A stretch of 64,000 nt of DNA from a virus, in the IMG/VR virus record IMGVR_UViG_3300020201_000009, positions 81,871 to 145,870 of that record; one strand, written 5' to 3'. The position numbers were made by a program, and so were the translations under genes. Under the pieces are notes generated by a model, which was not told the DNA's origin, made no database searches, and worked only from the letters and a program-made list of their open reading frames with translations. This document shows positions 25,438 through 33,836 of this stretch, in pieces (position 1 is the stretch's first letter; each line of letters begins with the position of its first letter).

Positions 25438-26107
25438 ACCTCTTAAATTCAAAGGTTCGGAACACAACTATTTTTTTGTATCGGATCTTCACTATGGACA
25501 CAATCGGGATTTTATTTATGAAAAGAGAAACTATAAAAGCGTAGAAGATCACGATAGCGGAATTATTCATCAATGGAATGCCAATGTTTCCCATGAGGCA
25601 ACCGTTTTCCATTTGGGAGACTTTATTTTTGGCGATGGAGATGGTAAGAAATTTTGGGAACTTTGTAGGAGGTTAAGTTTCGATCACCTTTATCTAATAC
25701 TTGGAAATCATACTTCCGGCCATAGACAAGCTTATTTGAAGACTTTGCAAGCTCAATTTCCAGATGCTTACGATAGTGAGTTAAACTATGAAGTCTACCC
25801 TTTGACGACAAAATTGGGACAGAAATCAATCACCTTCCTTCCGACTTATGTAGAAGCTTTTATTAATTCAACCCCTCTCGTATTGTGCCATTATCCAATT
25901 ATGAGTTTTCTTGGAGACGGTAAAGATTATATTCACCTTTGCGGGCACAGCCATTCGAACAACCCAATGACTAATAAAGATACTGGAATTGGTTATAGGT
26001 TAGATGTCGGCATAGAATCATTTGGAAGACCCATTTCTCTGTTAGAGGTTAAAAAACATTTAAACGGTCGAGAAATTCACTCGTATGATCATCACGGAAA
26101 GACATAA
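25430..26107 (+). CDS. Calcineurin-like metallophosphoesterase (second copy)
   Basis: 225 aa from ATG 25430, overlapping the previous stop. Motifs: SDLHYGHN, HLGDFIFG, LGNHTS, LCHYP and CGHSHS. Similar to phage DLHxGH phosphoesterases; substrate unknown. It is not a close copy of the enzyme at 16167. Confidence 0.85.
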   Translation: MLKPLKFKGSEHNYFFVSDLHYGHNRDFIYEKRNYKSVEDHDSGIIHQWNANVSHEATVFHLGDFIFGDGDGKKFWELCRRLSFDHLYLILGNHTSGHRQAYLKTLQAQFPDAYDSELNYEVYPLTTKLGQKSITFLPTYVEAFINSTPLVLCHYPIMSFLGDGKDYIHLCGHSHSNNPMTNKDTGIGYRLDVGIESFGRPISLLEVKKHLNGREIHSYDHHGKT

Positions 26108-26119
26108 ATAAAGACATAA

Positions 26120-26398
26120 ATGGAAAAAAAGTTATTAAAAGATAAATATCTATACACAAAGGAAGCTTTACAATATATTGACAATATTACAGAAAAATTT
26201 CTCAATGTTTATAAAAGATTACCAGAAGTGGATCTCTTCTACGGAGAAGAAACTATTCATTTGGGTAAAACGACAAAAATTACAAAAATTAACCGGTATA
26301 TAGTCGCTTATTTCGATGAAAAGAAAGGCCGAGGCGCTTCAGATTTAAAATTAATCCAAAATTTAGATAACATTATCGTAGAAGACGTTAGAAAATAA
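26120..26398 (+). CDS. Hypothetical protein
   Basis: 92 aa, lysine-rich, no recognised motif. Confidence 0.6.
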   Translation: MEKKLLKDKYLYTKEALQYIDNITEKFLNVYKRLPEVDLFYGEETIHLGKTTKITKINRYIVAYFDEKKGRGASDLKLIQNLDNIIVEDVRK

Positions 26399-26404
26399 CC
26401 AAAT

Positions 26405-26653
26405 ATGAATAAATTCAATCCAAATCAAAAACCAAAGCCTGATCGGTACGTAGTTCACATGCTGCCAGAAAGACAGGATACCGAAGATATTGATCTATAT
26501 GGTAATATTATTAGTTATAGCACAGAATTGGATAATCAACCCGGTATGACTTCCGCTTACAGTCAGGCTGTTCATACCGCCTCTCGCTATGCTGGAGAAA
26601 TTGTTGCCATCTATAAAGACGAAAAATGGCATTCGGTGAAAACTTATAGATAA
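26405..26653 (+). CDS. Hypothetical protein
   Basis: 82 aa. RYVVHMLPERQDTEDIDLYGN and a TASRYAGEIVAIYK segment suggest a compact fold; not recognised. Confidence 0.6.
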   Translation: MNKFNPNQKPKPDRYVVHMLPERQDTEDIDLYGNIISYSTELDNQPGMTSAYSQAVHTASRYAGEIVAIYKDEKWHSVKTYR

Positions 26654-26670
26654 TTAGTGTATTATCCGGT

Positions 26671-26949
26671 GTGTCAGAAACACAACCTCACGACGATCAA
26701 GATAAGATTAAGCAGAAAACGCTAATTCTTCAGACGGTAGGATTTTTTGCTAAACGTAAGCGATTAAAGCTGATTAAATTGAGTATTATACGCCAATACC
26801 TTCAGCAAGTTCTCCTGTCCGAGGAATTGACACTGGCAGAGATCGCCGAATGTGATATTAGAATGCAGCGAGAGATCTATTCTAATATCGATCTATTGAG
26901 AGAAGATTTGAACATACCCGATAGTAGCGAAGAAGATACAAAATTTTAA
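26671..26949 (+). CDS. Hypothetical helical protein (GTG start)
   Basis: 92 aa, charged and helical. GTG is the only sensible start; a TATTAT five bases upstream could be a -10 but no convincing -35 is visible. Its last base is shared with the next start. Confidence 0.6.
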   Translation: MSETQPHDDQDKIKQKTLILQTVGFFAKRKRLKLIKLSIIRQYLQQVLLSEELTLAEIAECDIRMQREIYSNIDLLREDLNIPDSSEEDTKF

Positions 26950-27191
26950 TGACTAATTTTCTAGGAGGCGAATCCGAAAATCCCCTTATTTGTACGATAG
27001 ACGTTAGCGCCTATTGTTTAACCAAACAACAAATTGAGGTTTTATCAACAGAATTTTATGGAAAACTTGATGAAAAAGACTCGGATGAAAATATCTTAAC
27101 GATTGTGTTTAGCAAGGGAGACGAGCAAAATCGTATCATATTTGAGACCACTCTTAAGGGTGGGTTCTCGAAGGTAAAGAACAAAAAATAA
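26949..27191 (+). CDS. Hypothetical protein
   Basis: 80 aa, beta-rich, overlapping the previous gene. Not recognised. Confidence 0.6.
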   Translation: MTNFLGGESENPLICTIDVSAYCLTKQQIEVLSTEFYGKLDEKDSDENILTIVFSKGDEQNRIIFETTLKGGFSKVKNKK

Positions 27192-27211
27192 AATAAATAA
27201 ACGTATATACT

Positions 27212-27586
27212 ATGTCTAAACGTAAAATAGTTGAGAAAGGTCTCAACAAATTTGTTAGTAGTCAGCTACCGACCGTGGAAATCCTAAGAAAATTGGGAGC
27301 TAAAGTCCGTGTCGTTCATAATCGTCGGGTTTCTTATGTAGAGAATTTGGATGGCTACAATTTAAATGTAGCGGGTATTCTTCCTTTATACCATATTCGA
27401 AATATGAAACTTCAACATGCGTTGGTTTCTACTGGAGGAAATACCTCGATTGAAATTGATTTCCCAAATGGGGAAATTGTAAAAGGTGTTGCCGAGTGCT
27501 CAAATAAAGATAATTTTAATCGCACTCGCGGCATTAAAGTGGCAATTGCTCACGCATTGTTCGCCGATTACCAGATTGAATCTTAG
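27212..27586 (+). CDS. Hypothetical basic protein
   Basis: 124 aa. VEILRKLGAKVRVVHNRRV.. then strand-rich region. Overlaps the deaminase-like gene. Function unknown. Confidence 0.65.
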   Translation: MSKRKIVEKGLNKFVSSQLPTVEILRKLGAKVRVVHNRRVSYVENLDGYNLNVAGILPLYHIRNMKLQHALVSTGGNTSIEIDFPNGEIVKGVAECSNKDNFNRTRGIKVAIAHALFADYQIES

Positions 27587-27992
27587 AGTATTCAAAGAGG
27601 CTCTAGAAACAACTAGGGCAATGCAGGGGTTTAGGAGAAATGGAAAATCATTCCATACTTCCTTTGCCATCCTCAAAAATCGTATTGTTTGTGTGGGTTG
27701 GAATTGCTACAACAGCCCGCACAACCAGTATCGTTTTGGTGTTTATAAGAAAGAACATTTACCCGGAAAATATACACCCTGTAGGCATTCCGAGTGTCAT
27801 TTACACGAAAAGTTAGACAAACTCTCTTGGAAAGACTATGAAATCTTAAACATAAGAATGAATCAGAATGGCGAGCCAAGATTGGCGATGCCGTGTGAAA
27901 ATTGCTTGGATAAAGTAATCGTTCCTATGCGTCCAAAGAGAATGTATTTTACAGACAATGACAACAGTTACCAAAATTTAATATTAGAATGA
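27576..27992 (+). CDS. Cytidine/dCMP deaminase-fold protein
   Basis: 138 aa from TTG 27576; ATG 27621 is an alternative that would trim the first helix. SFAILKNRIVCVGWN resembles strand 2 of deaminases. Zinc motifs are HSE (in CRHSECHLH) and PCENC, matching HxE and PCxxC. Such proteins deaminate cytosine in nucleotides or nucleic acids. The insertion between the motifs is larger than in free-nucleotide enzymes. The fold assignment is good, the substrate unknown. Confidence 0.75.
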   Translation: MNLRVFKEALETTRAMQGFRRNGKSFHTSFAILKNRIVCVGWNCYNSPHNQYRFGVYKKEHLPGKYTPCRHSECHLHEKLDKLSWKDYEILNIRMNQNGEPRLAMPCENCLDKVIVPMRPKRMYFTDNDNSYQNLILE

Positions 27993-28489
27993 TTTTTTTA
28001 CCTCTCGCACAAGAAACAGGACGTTTTTTATACGCTTCTAATGGCGGCGGCGCTAACGAAAGTATTATTATAGGTTTTCAAGGTCCAGATAGTTTTCTCA
28101 ATAGAATGAGAAATTTATTATTGAATTACCAATTTTCAGAACGGGTTCAAGAAATGAATATTGTTGGAGATGTATGGGTTCTTTACGGTAGTATAGTCAA
28201 ATTAAAAAAATTCCTACATCGGTATTTTATTTCAGAGTTACAAATTACTTGTAAAGAAGAAATAGATTGGAAAGTTACTGAATATAATAAAGATACGGAT
28301 GAAGAATATATAGAGATCACACACAACGAAGAAAAGTTACAAGCTCTAGCCAAAACGCGATCAGAAGAGTTTATTACAAATATTTTCCAAAACGATTCTA
28401 CACTATTGCGTAAATATTATAGTAAAGATACTAGCGAGCACCAAAATCTTCAATCGTGTAATTCTGATTTTAGAAACTTAGACGAATGA
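27989..28489 (+). CDS. Hypothetical protein
   Basis: 166 aa, overlapping both neighbours as ATGA. Hydrophobic-rich first half, acidic C-terminus. Not recognised. Confidence 0.65.
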   Translation: MIFLPLAQETGRFLYASNGGGANESIIIGFQGPDSFLNRMRNLLLNYQFSERVQEMNIVGDVWVLYGSIVKLKKFLHRYFISELQITCKEEIDWKVTEYNKDTDEEYIEITHNEEKLQALAKTRSEEFITNIFQNDSTLLRKYYSKDTSEHQNLQSCNSDFRNLDE

Positions 28490-28728
28490 TACAAAAATGG
28501 AATTATCCACCGACTAAGCCAGTCAGAGAAGGTTATATCAGGCATCAATACTTTCTTATTTTTGACAAGAAAAGTTATAATGCATACAATTATCAAGAAA
28601 AAGCATTCATGATTAATATAGCTTTTAATGGGTACACAGAATTTGCTGAAATATTTCATCAAATAGATGAACAGGTACTCGGGATAAGAGCTTGGGTCGA
28701 TTTAAAAGACGCAGATGAAAAAAAATAA
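28486..28728 (+). CDS. Hypothetical small protein
   Basis: 80 aa, aromatic-rich, ends in a lysine pair. Overlaps the next small gene by 14 bases. Confidence 0.6.
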   Translation: MIQKWNYPPTKPVREGYIRHQYFLIFDKKSYNAYNYQEKAFMINIAFNGYTEFAEIFHQIDEQVLGIRAWVDLKDADEKK

Positions 28729-28861
28729 AAAGATAAACCCAACGGTAAAATTATTTAAATCAATACGCAAGGAAATGCCCCCACCGAAGCGTATTGAAAT
28801 TGATAAAAAAACTAAACAGAAGAATAAAAAGAAACCAAAATGGAATTGGGACATAGGTTAA
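28715..28861 (+). CDS. Small lysine-rich peptide
   Basis: 48 aa, strongly basic (MKKNKKINPTVKL.. ending PKWNWDIG). It starts within the preceding gene in another frame. Charge suggests nucleic-acid binding; no family recognised. Confidence 0.5.
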   Translation: MKKNKKINPTVKLFKSIRKEMPPPKRIEIDKKTKQKNKKKPKWNWDIG

Positions 28862-28928
28862 TTATAAAAACTTAGCAATTCTATTCGGCTATAGTGTTAT
28901 TGTAAATAAATAATTAGTAATTTAATCA

Positions 28929-28967
28929 ATATCCACCCAACAAAGACTAATAATCTTTGCTGGATAT
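28929..28967 (+). promoter_or_regulatory. Leader hairpin before the amidoligase gene
   Basis: ATATCCA/TGGATAT outside and CAAAGA/TCTTTG inside give a 13-pair interrupted stem with a seven-base loop, ending 18 bases before the ATG at 28986. No T-run follows, so it is more likely a translation-control or RNA-stability element than a terminator. Confidence 0.5.
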
Positions 28968-28985
28968 ATTAAACCAAAAAAACAA

Positions 28986-29924
28986 ATGAGATTTGGACTG
29001 GAGTTAACCTTTATCCCCATTAAGGGAAAACCTTATCGTTCGAGATGTGCCGCGGAAAAAGTGGCAAATACATTTAATAAACTTTTTCCCAAAGTTATTA
29101 AAGATTTTTACAAAATTAAAGCTAAACCCGATATTCTTAGCCTCCAAAAAATAGAATATTGCGTAGAGGTCGAATGTCAGGTGGAAATAAGTTATATTTC
29201 AGATATTGATAAATATGGTGGAGTGTTTAATATTATTTTTGCAGCGTCCAAGGCTTTGAATCTAACATCTAGAATCATTAAAGAAAATCCCAATGAAGTC
29301 CTATACTATCCTACGGGAGGAGGACATCTTCACGTTGGTTTAGAAGAAATTTGTGGCTCTTCGACATCAACACTCAAAATATTAAAATTAGAAACAGCGC
29401 TATTAGATATTTTTCTTAAAAATCCCTTCATTTACTCAATGTTTCAAGAACCTTTTGATGATAAAAATTGTTTTCCATTTGATTATCATCGTTTCGCCGA
29501 TATCGTTGATAAAAATGACGAAGGATTTACAGAAAGTTTAAAAAAAGAATTTTTTAACTATAACTATATTTTTCAACCCCGTTATACTACAAATAAAAAA
29601 ACATCCTATCCAACTTTTGAGTTTAGATTATTTAGCTCTCAGAATAATGCAGAAGAATTAAAATCTGACATTGTGTTTCTCTGTTCTCTAATTAGATACG
29701 CGCGGTTATCGGATAAACCTTCCTTATCTTATCAAGATTATTTAGCTGATATAAAAAGACTATGGGCGTACAAGAAAAAGTTAAAAGAAATCAAATTTGC
29801 AAAAAGAGAGGTTCGAAAGTTTTTCGAGCGAATCAATTGCCCGTGGTGCAACGAATACGAGAAAAAATTTGAACGCAACTATGTGGTGCGCAAGGAATTT
29901 GGGAATTTGGATCTTGTGTCTTAA
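28986..29924 (+). CDS. Amidoligase-family protein (glutamine-synthetase fold)
   Basis: 312 aa. The start MRFGLELTF, central PTGGGHLHVGLEE and later TFEFRLFSSQNN match the amidoligase (COOH-NH2 ligase) family, related to glutamine synthetase and gamma-glutamylcysteine ligase; the Glu/His/Arg residues of these motifs bind metal and ATP. The C-terminus has a CPWC pair. Such enzymes form amide bonds on peptides or small molecules. No partner gene of the usual operons is visible, so the substrate is open. Confidence 0.7.
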   Translation: MRFGLELTFIPIKGKPYRSRCAAEKVANTFNKLFPKVIKDFYKIKAKPDILSLQKIEYCVEVECQVEISYISDIDKYGGVFNIIFAASKALNLTSRIIKENPNEVLYYPTGGGHLHVGLEEICGSSTSTLKILKLETALLDIFLKNPFIYSMFQEPFDDKNCFPFDYHRFADIVDKNDEGFTESLKKEFFNYNYIFQPRYTTNKKTSYPTFEFRLFSSQNNAEELKSDIVFLCSLIRYARLSDKPSLSYQDYLADIKRLWAYKKKLKEIKFAKREVRKFFERINCPWCNEYEKKFERNYVVRKEFGNLDLVS

Positions 29925-30037
29925 AAAGTGAAAAAAAACTTGCTTCCTGTCTCAGATTAGGGATGATCTTGGGAGCGAGATAAGGGACCGCCCGAGGCTC
30001 CGAAAAGAAACTTAAAAAAATCAAAAAAAATAATATA

Positions 30038-30148
30038 ATGCCAACAAAGAAAAAGTCTGTTGCGTCGAAGTCCGCCCCTAAGAAGGCCCCAGTAAAAACG
30101 GTTGTTAAAAAGATCGTTAAAGCCGCTGCGCCCGCCGCAGATCAGTAA
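30038..30148 (+). CDS. Small Ala/Lys/Pro-rich basic peptide
   Basis: 36 aa (MPTKKKSVASKSAPKK.. to ..AAAPAADQ), resembling the tail of histone H1-like proteins. GC-rich codons contrast with neighbours. The start is preceded by an A-rich leader like other genes. A DNA-binding or virion-packaged peptide is possible, which is inference from composition. Confidence 0.5.
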   Translation: MPTKKKSVASKSAPKKAPVKTVVKKIVKAAAPAADQ

Positions 30149-30397
30149 TAGTAAAAAAAAAGATCAAAATATACGCCTTAGTACGAAATGCATATCTTGG
30201 CGGGTCCGTTAAAAGACCGTGTCCCATGATGTACTGAAACTTTTTGTGAAAAATGCTATTGTAAAAGATAGTTGTCTATTGTAACAAAAATTATGGGTTA
30301 TAAATCCCATCAAGGCAAAAATTGATATAGTACGAATATTTGAACTGAGCTAGTAGTAACCGACGCTATTATTTCCTCATTCCTCTTTTATTTTTAT
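30149..30397. other. Noncoding stretch before the tRNA genes
   Basis: No convincing gene. It holds short stems, including AGTAC/GTACT around a GGTC/GACC hairpin (about 30179-30236) and ATGGG/CCCAT (about 30294-30311). A short structured RNA is possible. The stretch 29925-30037 before the basic peptide also lacks a gene. Confidence 0.45.
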
Positions 30398-30474
30398 GCG
30401 CGCATAGCTCAATTGGATAGAGCGACAGATTTCTACTCTGTAGGTTGAAGATTCGATTTCTTCTGCGCGTACCA
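30398..30474 (+). tRNA. tRNA-Arg (anticodon TCT)
   Basis: 77 nt with encoded CCA. Acceptor GCGCGCA/TGCGCGT, D-arm GCTC/GAGC, anticodon stem ACAGA/TCTGT with loop TTTCTAC, T-arm GAAGA/TCTTC. Reads AGA codons. Confidence 0.93.
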
Positions 30475-30489
30475 CTTTAAAATTTCAAG

Positions 30490-30552
30490 ATGTGCGATTG
30501 GAAAATTAAATTAGAAAATGTTCAATGTGGCAAAACAAGGGATTCACCATGA
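30490..30552 (+). CDS. Possible 20-aa peptide coupled to a membrane protein
   Basis: ATG to TGA with the stop overlapping the next ATG (ATGA), the coupling style of this genome. The peptide begins MCDWKIKLENVQCG. Too short to be sure. Confidence 0.3.
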   Translation: MCDWKIKLENVQCGKTRDSP

Positions 30553-30734
30553 TAGGGCTAATTGGAGTTTGGGCTGTTGTCGGATTATTATTTTTTTTCA
30601 CTTGCGGAGACCGGGTTTTTTTTAAAAACATGGGAGAGGTGAAATTCCTGTCTCTGGCTTTCTTGTTTGGCCCTTTTGTTTTTTTAGCATTTGTCTTCAT
30701 GACAATTGTTGATTGGCTGTTCAGAAAAATCTAA
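30549..30734 (+). CDS. Small two-helix membrane protein
   Basis: 61 aa from ATG 30549. Two hydrophobic helices (about 2-19 and 33-56). Located between tRNA-Arg and tRNA-Leu. Function unknown. Confidence 0.55.
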   Translation: MIGLIGVWAVVGLLFFFTCGDRVFFKNMGEVKFLSLAFLFGPFVFLAFVFMTIVDWLFRKI

Positions 30735-30784
30735 TTTTAGATCCATATTTAAAATTTCTAGTGTAAAATCTATATTGTACTTTT

Positions 30785-30868
30785 GGCCCTATGGGGGAAT
30801 GTATACCCAATACTCTTAAAAAGTATCGCCCGTAAGGGATTGTCGGGTCGAACCGACTAGGGCTACCA
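30785..30868 (+). tRNA. tRNA-Leu (anticodon TAA)
   Basis: 84 nt with encoded CCA. Acceptor GGCCCTA/TAGGGCT, anticodon stem ATACT/AGTAT with loop CTTAAAA, and a long variable arm typical of tRNA-Leu. The T-arm GTCGG/CCGAC has only six loop bases, one fewer than usual. Confidence 0.88.
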
Positions 30869-30888
30869 AACTATTATTCCCGCTTCAA

Positions 30889-31251
30889 ATGAAAAAAATC
30901 ACTCTCGCACTAATCCTTACGGATGTTCGCAAGGATAAATTGCTGCACAACGCGGGCGTACTCGAATCGTTTAAACGGTTGATTGAACCAGTCGAATATT
31001 TGCACGGCAATCTAAGAGAAGATCAAACGGTCAATAAGGTAATTTGTAATCTTAAAAAAGTTATAATGTCTGACGGAAAATATGAAATCCAAGCAATATT
31101 TACCCCCCATCAAAACGAAGGGGCTTGGTGTAATCGCGAAACAATTCTTGTTAGTACGGGTTCGGTGTGGGGGAAATTTGCAAATTATTTAGAGAGTTTG
31201 GGGTACAAAGGGCAACTTCCAAAACGATACACCAACGAAGTTTTAGTGTAA
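30889..31251 (+). CDS. Hypothetical protein
   Basis: 120 aa, alpha/beta composition, begins 20 bases after tRNA-Leu. No family recognised. Confidence 0.65.
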   Translation: MKKITLALILTDVRKDKLLHNAGVLESFKRLIEPVEYLHGNLREDQTVNKVICNLKKVIMSDGKYEIQAIFTPHQNEGAWCNRETILVSTGSVWGKFANYLESLGYKGQLPKRYTNEVLV

Positions 31252-31536
31252 ATAGATCTTTTGCGGAATATCGAGATTTGACAGGTATTAAACATATTTT
31301 CCCGCTCTGAACATTCTTTCTAGAATAATGTTAAAGTAATCGTCTATAACGCCTAAAAACGTTTTATAGGATTCCGTGTTTGTAAAACAACACCAGAGCG
31401 ACCACTTTCCTTTTCTATATTATATAAACACATATTGGTTACTATCTAAAAATAGTAATTCAGTCTTGCTGAGGGTTGTAGACCACCTCAATAAAAACGG
31501 TACATTAATTTTTAGGTTTAACAATTCAAATTCAAA
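31252..31536. other. Noncoding leader region with hairpins
   Basis: No gene seen. It includes TTGACA (about 31287) without a clear -10, an AACATT/AATGTT hairpin (about 31312-31333) and ACTAT/ATAGT (about 31440-31456). It probably forms the long leader of the next gene. Confidence 0.45.
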
Positions 31537-32292
31537 ATGAAACTACACGAATCGCTAGCTGTCAACACAAGTATCGAAACACAAGCCGGTAAGGTAAGAT
31601 CCGAATTGGCTAATTCTTTCCAAAGCAAGGGACACCTCTTTACAGAGAAACTTGTTACATTCTTTCCCAATGCAGAGGGGCAACCGCCGATTATTGAATC
31701 CCAGAGTAAAATTCAGACCACGGTTCGAAATGAACTTGCTCTGATTACACCATTCCTTGTCAAGGCTATTGACTCTGCTTATCAGATTGCAGAGGCCAAT
31801 ACAGAGGCAAGGGCGGATATTATCTTAGAGGGGGAAACAACACCGATCCTTACCGGTATTCCCGCTACCTCTCTGCTCGAACTTGAGAAGAGACTTGCAG
31901 AAGTCGCAACATTGATTAATGCAATTTCTACAATCGACCCAGCGAAGGCTTTTGTAGCTGATAATGATAAAACGGCTGGATACTATAAAGCGGCCATTGT
32001 CAACAAGCCTCGTACCAAGAAAGAGAAAGTTGTACTTATTCGCTACGCGGCAACCGTTGAACATCCAGCGCAAACAGAGCTGATTGATAAAGATGTCGAA
32101 ATTGGCCGGACACAAGAACAAGAATGGTCCGGACTTATTTTGCCAGTTGAAAAGTCCCAATTGTTGGAGCGCGTCGAAATTATGCAGAGAGCAGTAAAGG
32201 CCGCTCGTTCCCGCGCCAATGAACAATTGGTTGATAGAGAAAAGAAGATTGGTAATACAATCATTGGTTACATCTTCCAAGTTAAAAAGTAA
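31537..32292 (+). CDS. Conserved hypothetical protein, possibly highly expressed
   Basis: 251 aa, helical first half (LLELEKRLAEVATLINAI), then KPRTKKEKVVLIRYAATVEHPAQ and a helical, arginine-rich end. Codons are less AT-biased than those of neighbours and the leader is long, suggesting high expression. The family occurs in many phages as I recall, without known function. Confidence 0.7.
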   Translation: MKLHESLAVNTSIETQAGKVRSELANSFQSKGHLFTEKLVTFFPNAEGQPPIIESQSKIQTTVRNELALITPFLVKAIDSAYQIAEANTEARADIILEGETTPILTGIPATSLLELEKRLAEVATLINAISTIDPAKAFVADNDKTAGYYKAAIVNKPRTKKEKVVLIRYAATVEHPAQTELIDKDVEIGRTQEQEWSGLILPVEKSQLLERVEIMQRAVKAARSRANEQLVDREKKIGNTIIGYIFQVKK

Positions 32293-32626
32293 AAATTTGG
32301 GTGTCTCGGCTTCACGCCGAGATTCTCAGGCTTAGGGTTATTGTTAGGTTTACTCATATAAAAGTTTAAGTTATTAACCCAAAAGTTCAAAACACATATA
32401 GAAGTTACCAGTAGACATATTAATATTTAAACCGAAAACAAAGATTCAATTTCTTTCGAAGGCGCCATTTTTGTATTTGTCAGTCAATGCTTTCGTCGTA
32501 TAGCGGTATTACGTCGGGATCAAGTTAAAAATTAATACGGGTTTGCTGATGAAGAGTTAAAAAAACGCTCTATATAATATCGGGGCTAGTCGCGTGCTAG
32601 CGGTCTAGCCCCACTTATTTTCAGTC
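32293..32626. other. Noncoding region with two strong hairpins
   Basis: Contains a TCTCGGC/GCCGAGA hairpin (32304-32322) just after the preceding stop. Near 32480-32560 a tRNA-like stretch (GTATAGCGGTATTAC with TTCGTC/GATGAA ends) lacks a proper T-arm. A TATAAT at 32573-32578 has no good -35. No gene. Confidence 0.5.
32582..32612 (+). terminator. GGGGCTAG/CTAGCCCC hairpin
   Basis: Eight-pair outer stem with an inner CGC/GCG pair, 15 bases before the ATG at 32627. It starts four bases after a TATAAT, so it could be the 5' end of a transcript rather than a terminator. Confidence 0.5.
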
Positions 32627-32929
32627 ATGGAATATGAGGATTCAATAAAGTTAGATCATTTAGAGGCCAAATTAAAAATTGGCGCTTATTATTGCGCTTA
32701 TCAAAATAGAGCACTTCTTTTTATGGCCTATGTTGTAAGATTCACAGATAACATAATTGTCTTTAGAGAAGTATCCGTATTCGAAGGTCGTATTATTTGT
32801 GTGGACCGAAAGGTTTTCTTTAGTCTTGAATATTGTCCACGATTTGTCGGATACGGTATCAAAAATAAGTTGTTATCGTTTTTTAGCGTTTTTCGTGGTG
32901 ATCCGTTTCCCGTTTATAGTTTAACTTAA
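32627..32929 (+). CDS. Hypothetical protein
   Basis: 100 aa, hydrophobic and strand-rich, no motif recognised. Confidence 0.6.
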   Translation: MEYEDSIKLDHLEAKLKIGAYYCAYQNRALLFMAYVVRFTDNIIVFREVSVFEGRIICVDRKVFFSLEYCPRFVGYGIKNKLLSFFSVFRGDPFPVYSLT

Positions 32930-32943
32930 ATAGATCTTTATAT

Positions 32944-33108
32944 ATGGGTAAAACTAAACGTAAAGATGCTCATATCGAATCTGGCAGAAAGCCTTACGGT
33001 AAAATGCATCAGATTACAATTAAAGTTTCAAAATTGTTTTTCAGAATTTCTGAAAAAACCCATTGCATTCCTCACCATTTTAGCTTATTATTCCTCTTAG
33101 TTCTTTGA
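32944..33108 (+). CDS. Small basic protein, weak candidate
   Basis: 54 aa, MGKTKRKDAHIESGRK.. The second half overlaps a palindrome (TTTTTCAGA/TCTGAAAAA, 33037-33057), so the true gene may be shorter or absent. Confidence 0.35.
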   Translation: MGKTKRKDAHIESGRKPYGKMHQITIKVSKLFFRISEKTHCIPHHFSLLFLLVL

Positions 33109-33146
33109 TAGTTTAAATTAGTTTAAGTCTTATTTGTCAGTAATAT

Positions 33147-33221
33147 GGCCATGTCATCTAGTGGTTAAGATACACGGTTTTCATCCGTGGTACGAGAATT
33201 CGATTTTCTCCATGGCTACCA
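33147..33221 (+). tRNA. tRNA-Glu (anticodon TTC)
   Basis: 75 nt with encoded CCA. Acceptor GGCCATG/CATGGCT, anticodon stem CACGG/CCGTG with loop TTTTCAT, T-arm GAGAA/TTCTC. Followed directly by AATTTTTTCT. Confidence 0.93.
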
Positions 33222-33283
33222 ATTTTTTCTAGATAACAAAATCTGATTATCATATAAATAAAAAATGTACTAATCGACGAAAA

Positions 33284-33318
33284 GAAAGCCCCGTGCTTTA
33301 GCTAGGGGATGATCAAGG
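33284..33318 (+). repeat. Hairpin resembling an IS200/IS605 end
   Basis: AAAGCCCCGTGCTTTAGCTA followed by GGGGATGATC resembles the right-end hairpin of IS200/IS605 elements (CCC...TTYAGC...GGGATGAT). Two inner pairs are mismatched. No transposase or TnpB is nearby, so it may be a relic or chance. Confidence 0.3.
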
Positions 33319-33348
33319 ATTAAACAAATTAAAAATTAGAGTTTTTGT

Positions 33349-33422
33349 TGGAGCGTGGTGTAACGGTAGCACAGGAGACTTTGAATCTCTTAGAGAAATT
33401 TCGATTATTTCCGCTCCTGCCA
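33349..33422 (+). tRNA. tRNA-Gln (anticodon TTG)
   Basis: 74 nt with encoded CCA. Acceptor TGGAGCG/CGCTCCT has a T-T first pair, anticodon stem GGAGA/TCTCT with loop CTTTGAA, T-arm GAAAT/ATTTC. Followed by AATTTTTTCT, the same trailer as tRNA-Glu. Confidence 0.9.
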
Positions 33423-33605
33423 ATTTTTTCTGTTATAATTGGTTATTTTGATAAGTTTCCAAAGTGGAAAAAAGACCACCCAATCGACGGTAAAGTCATC
33501 CTTTTGTAACAGTAAATCTTTTGCAGTTAAAGCCGGAATTTCTTTTCGAAAAGAAAGGAAAAAAGGGGTTGACCCGCAGGGGTATGGGGGATTCCCTTAT
33601 GGGGT

Positions 33606-33827
33606 ATGACGCAAACGCCCGAGTTTTTTTCGGATGGATATATAAATCAAGCGGGTTCGGTTTTGATAGAATTTTCGAGGGATAGGGGTCATTCCCCCTT
33701 AGTCTATTGGAGGATTTTCTCGTTCGACTATACTACTCAATATTTTGAGCCCCAATCGGCACAGTATATAACCGAAGATGCTTATTTGAGTCTACGTGAT
33801 AGTCTTATCATGCAAGGCTTTTATTAA
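33606..33827 (+). CDS. Hypothetical small protein
   Basis: 73 aa (MTQTPEFFSDGYINQ..), aromatic-rich. Not recognised. The 180 bases upstream hold G/C-run stems and a TTGACC but no clear -10. Confidence 0.55.
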   Translation: MTQTPEFFSDGYINQAGSVLIEFSRDRGHSPLVYWRIFSFDYTTQYFEPQSAQYITEDAYLSLRDSLIMQGFY

Positions 33828-33836
33828 CAATAAAAC

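Noticed and set aside
32480-32560. tRNA-like stretch with GTATAGCGGTATTAC and TTCGTC/GATGAA ends
   Set aside because: No proper anticodon stem or T-arm could be formed, and there is no CCA end.
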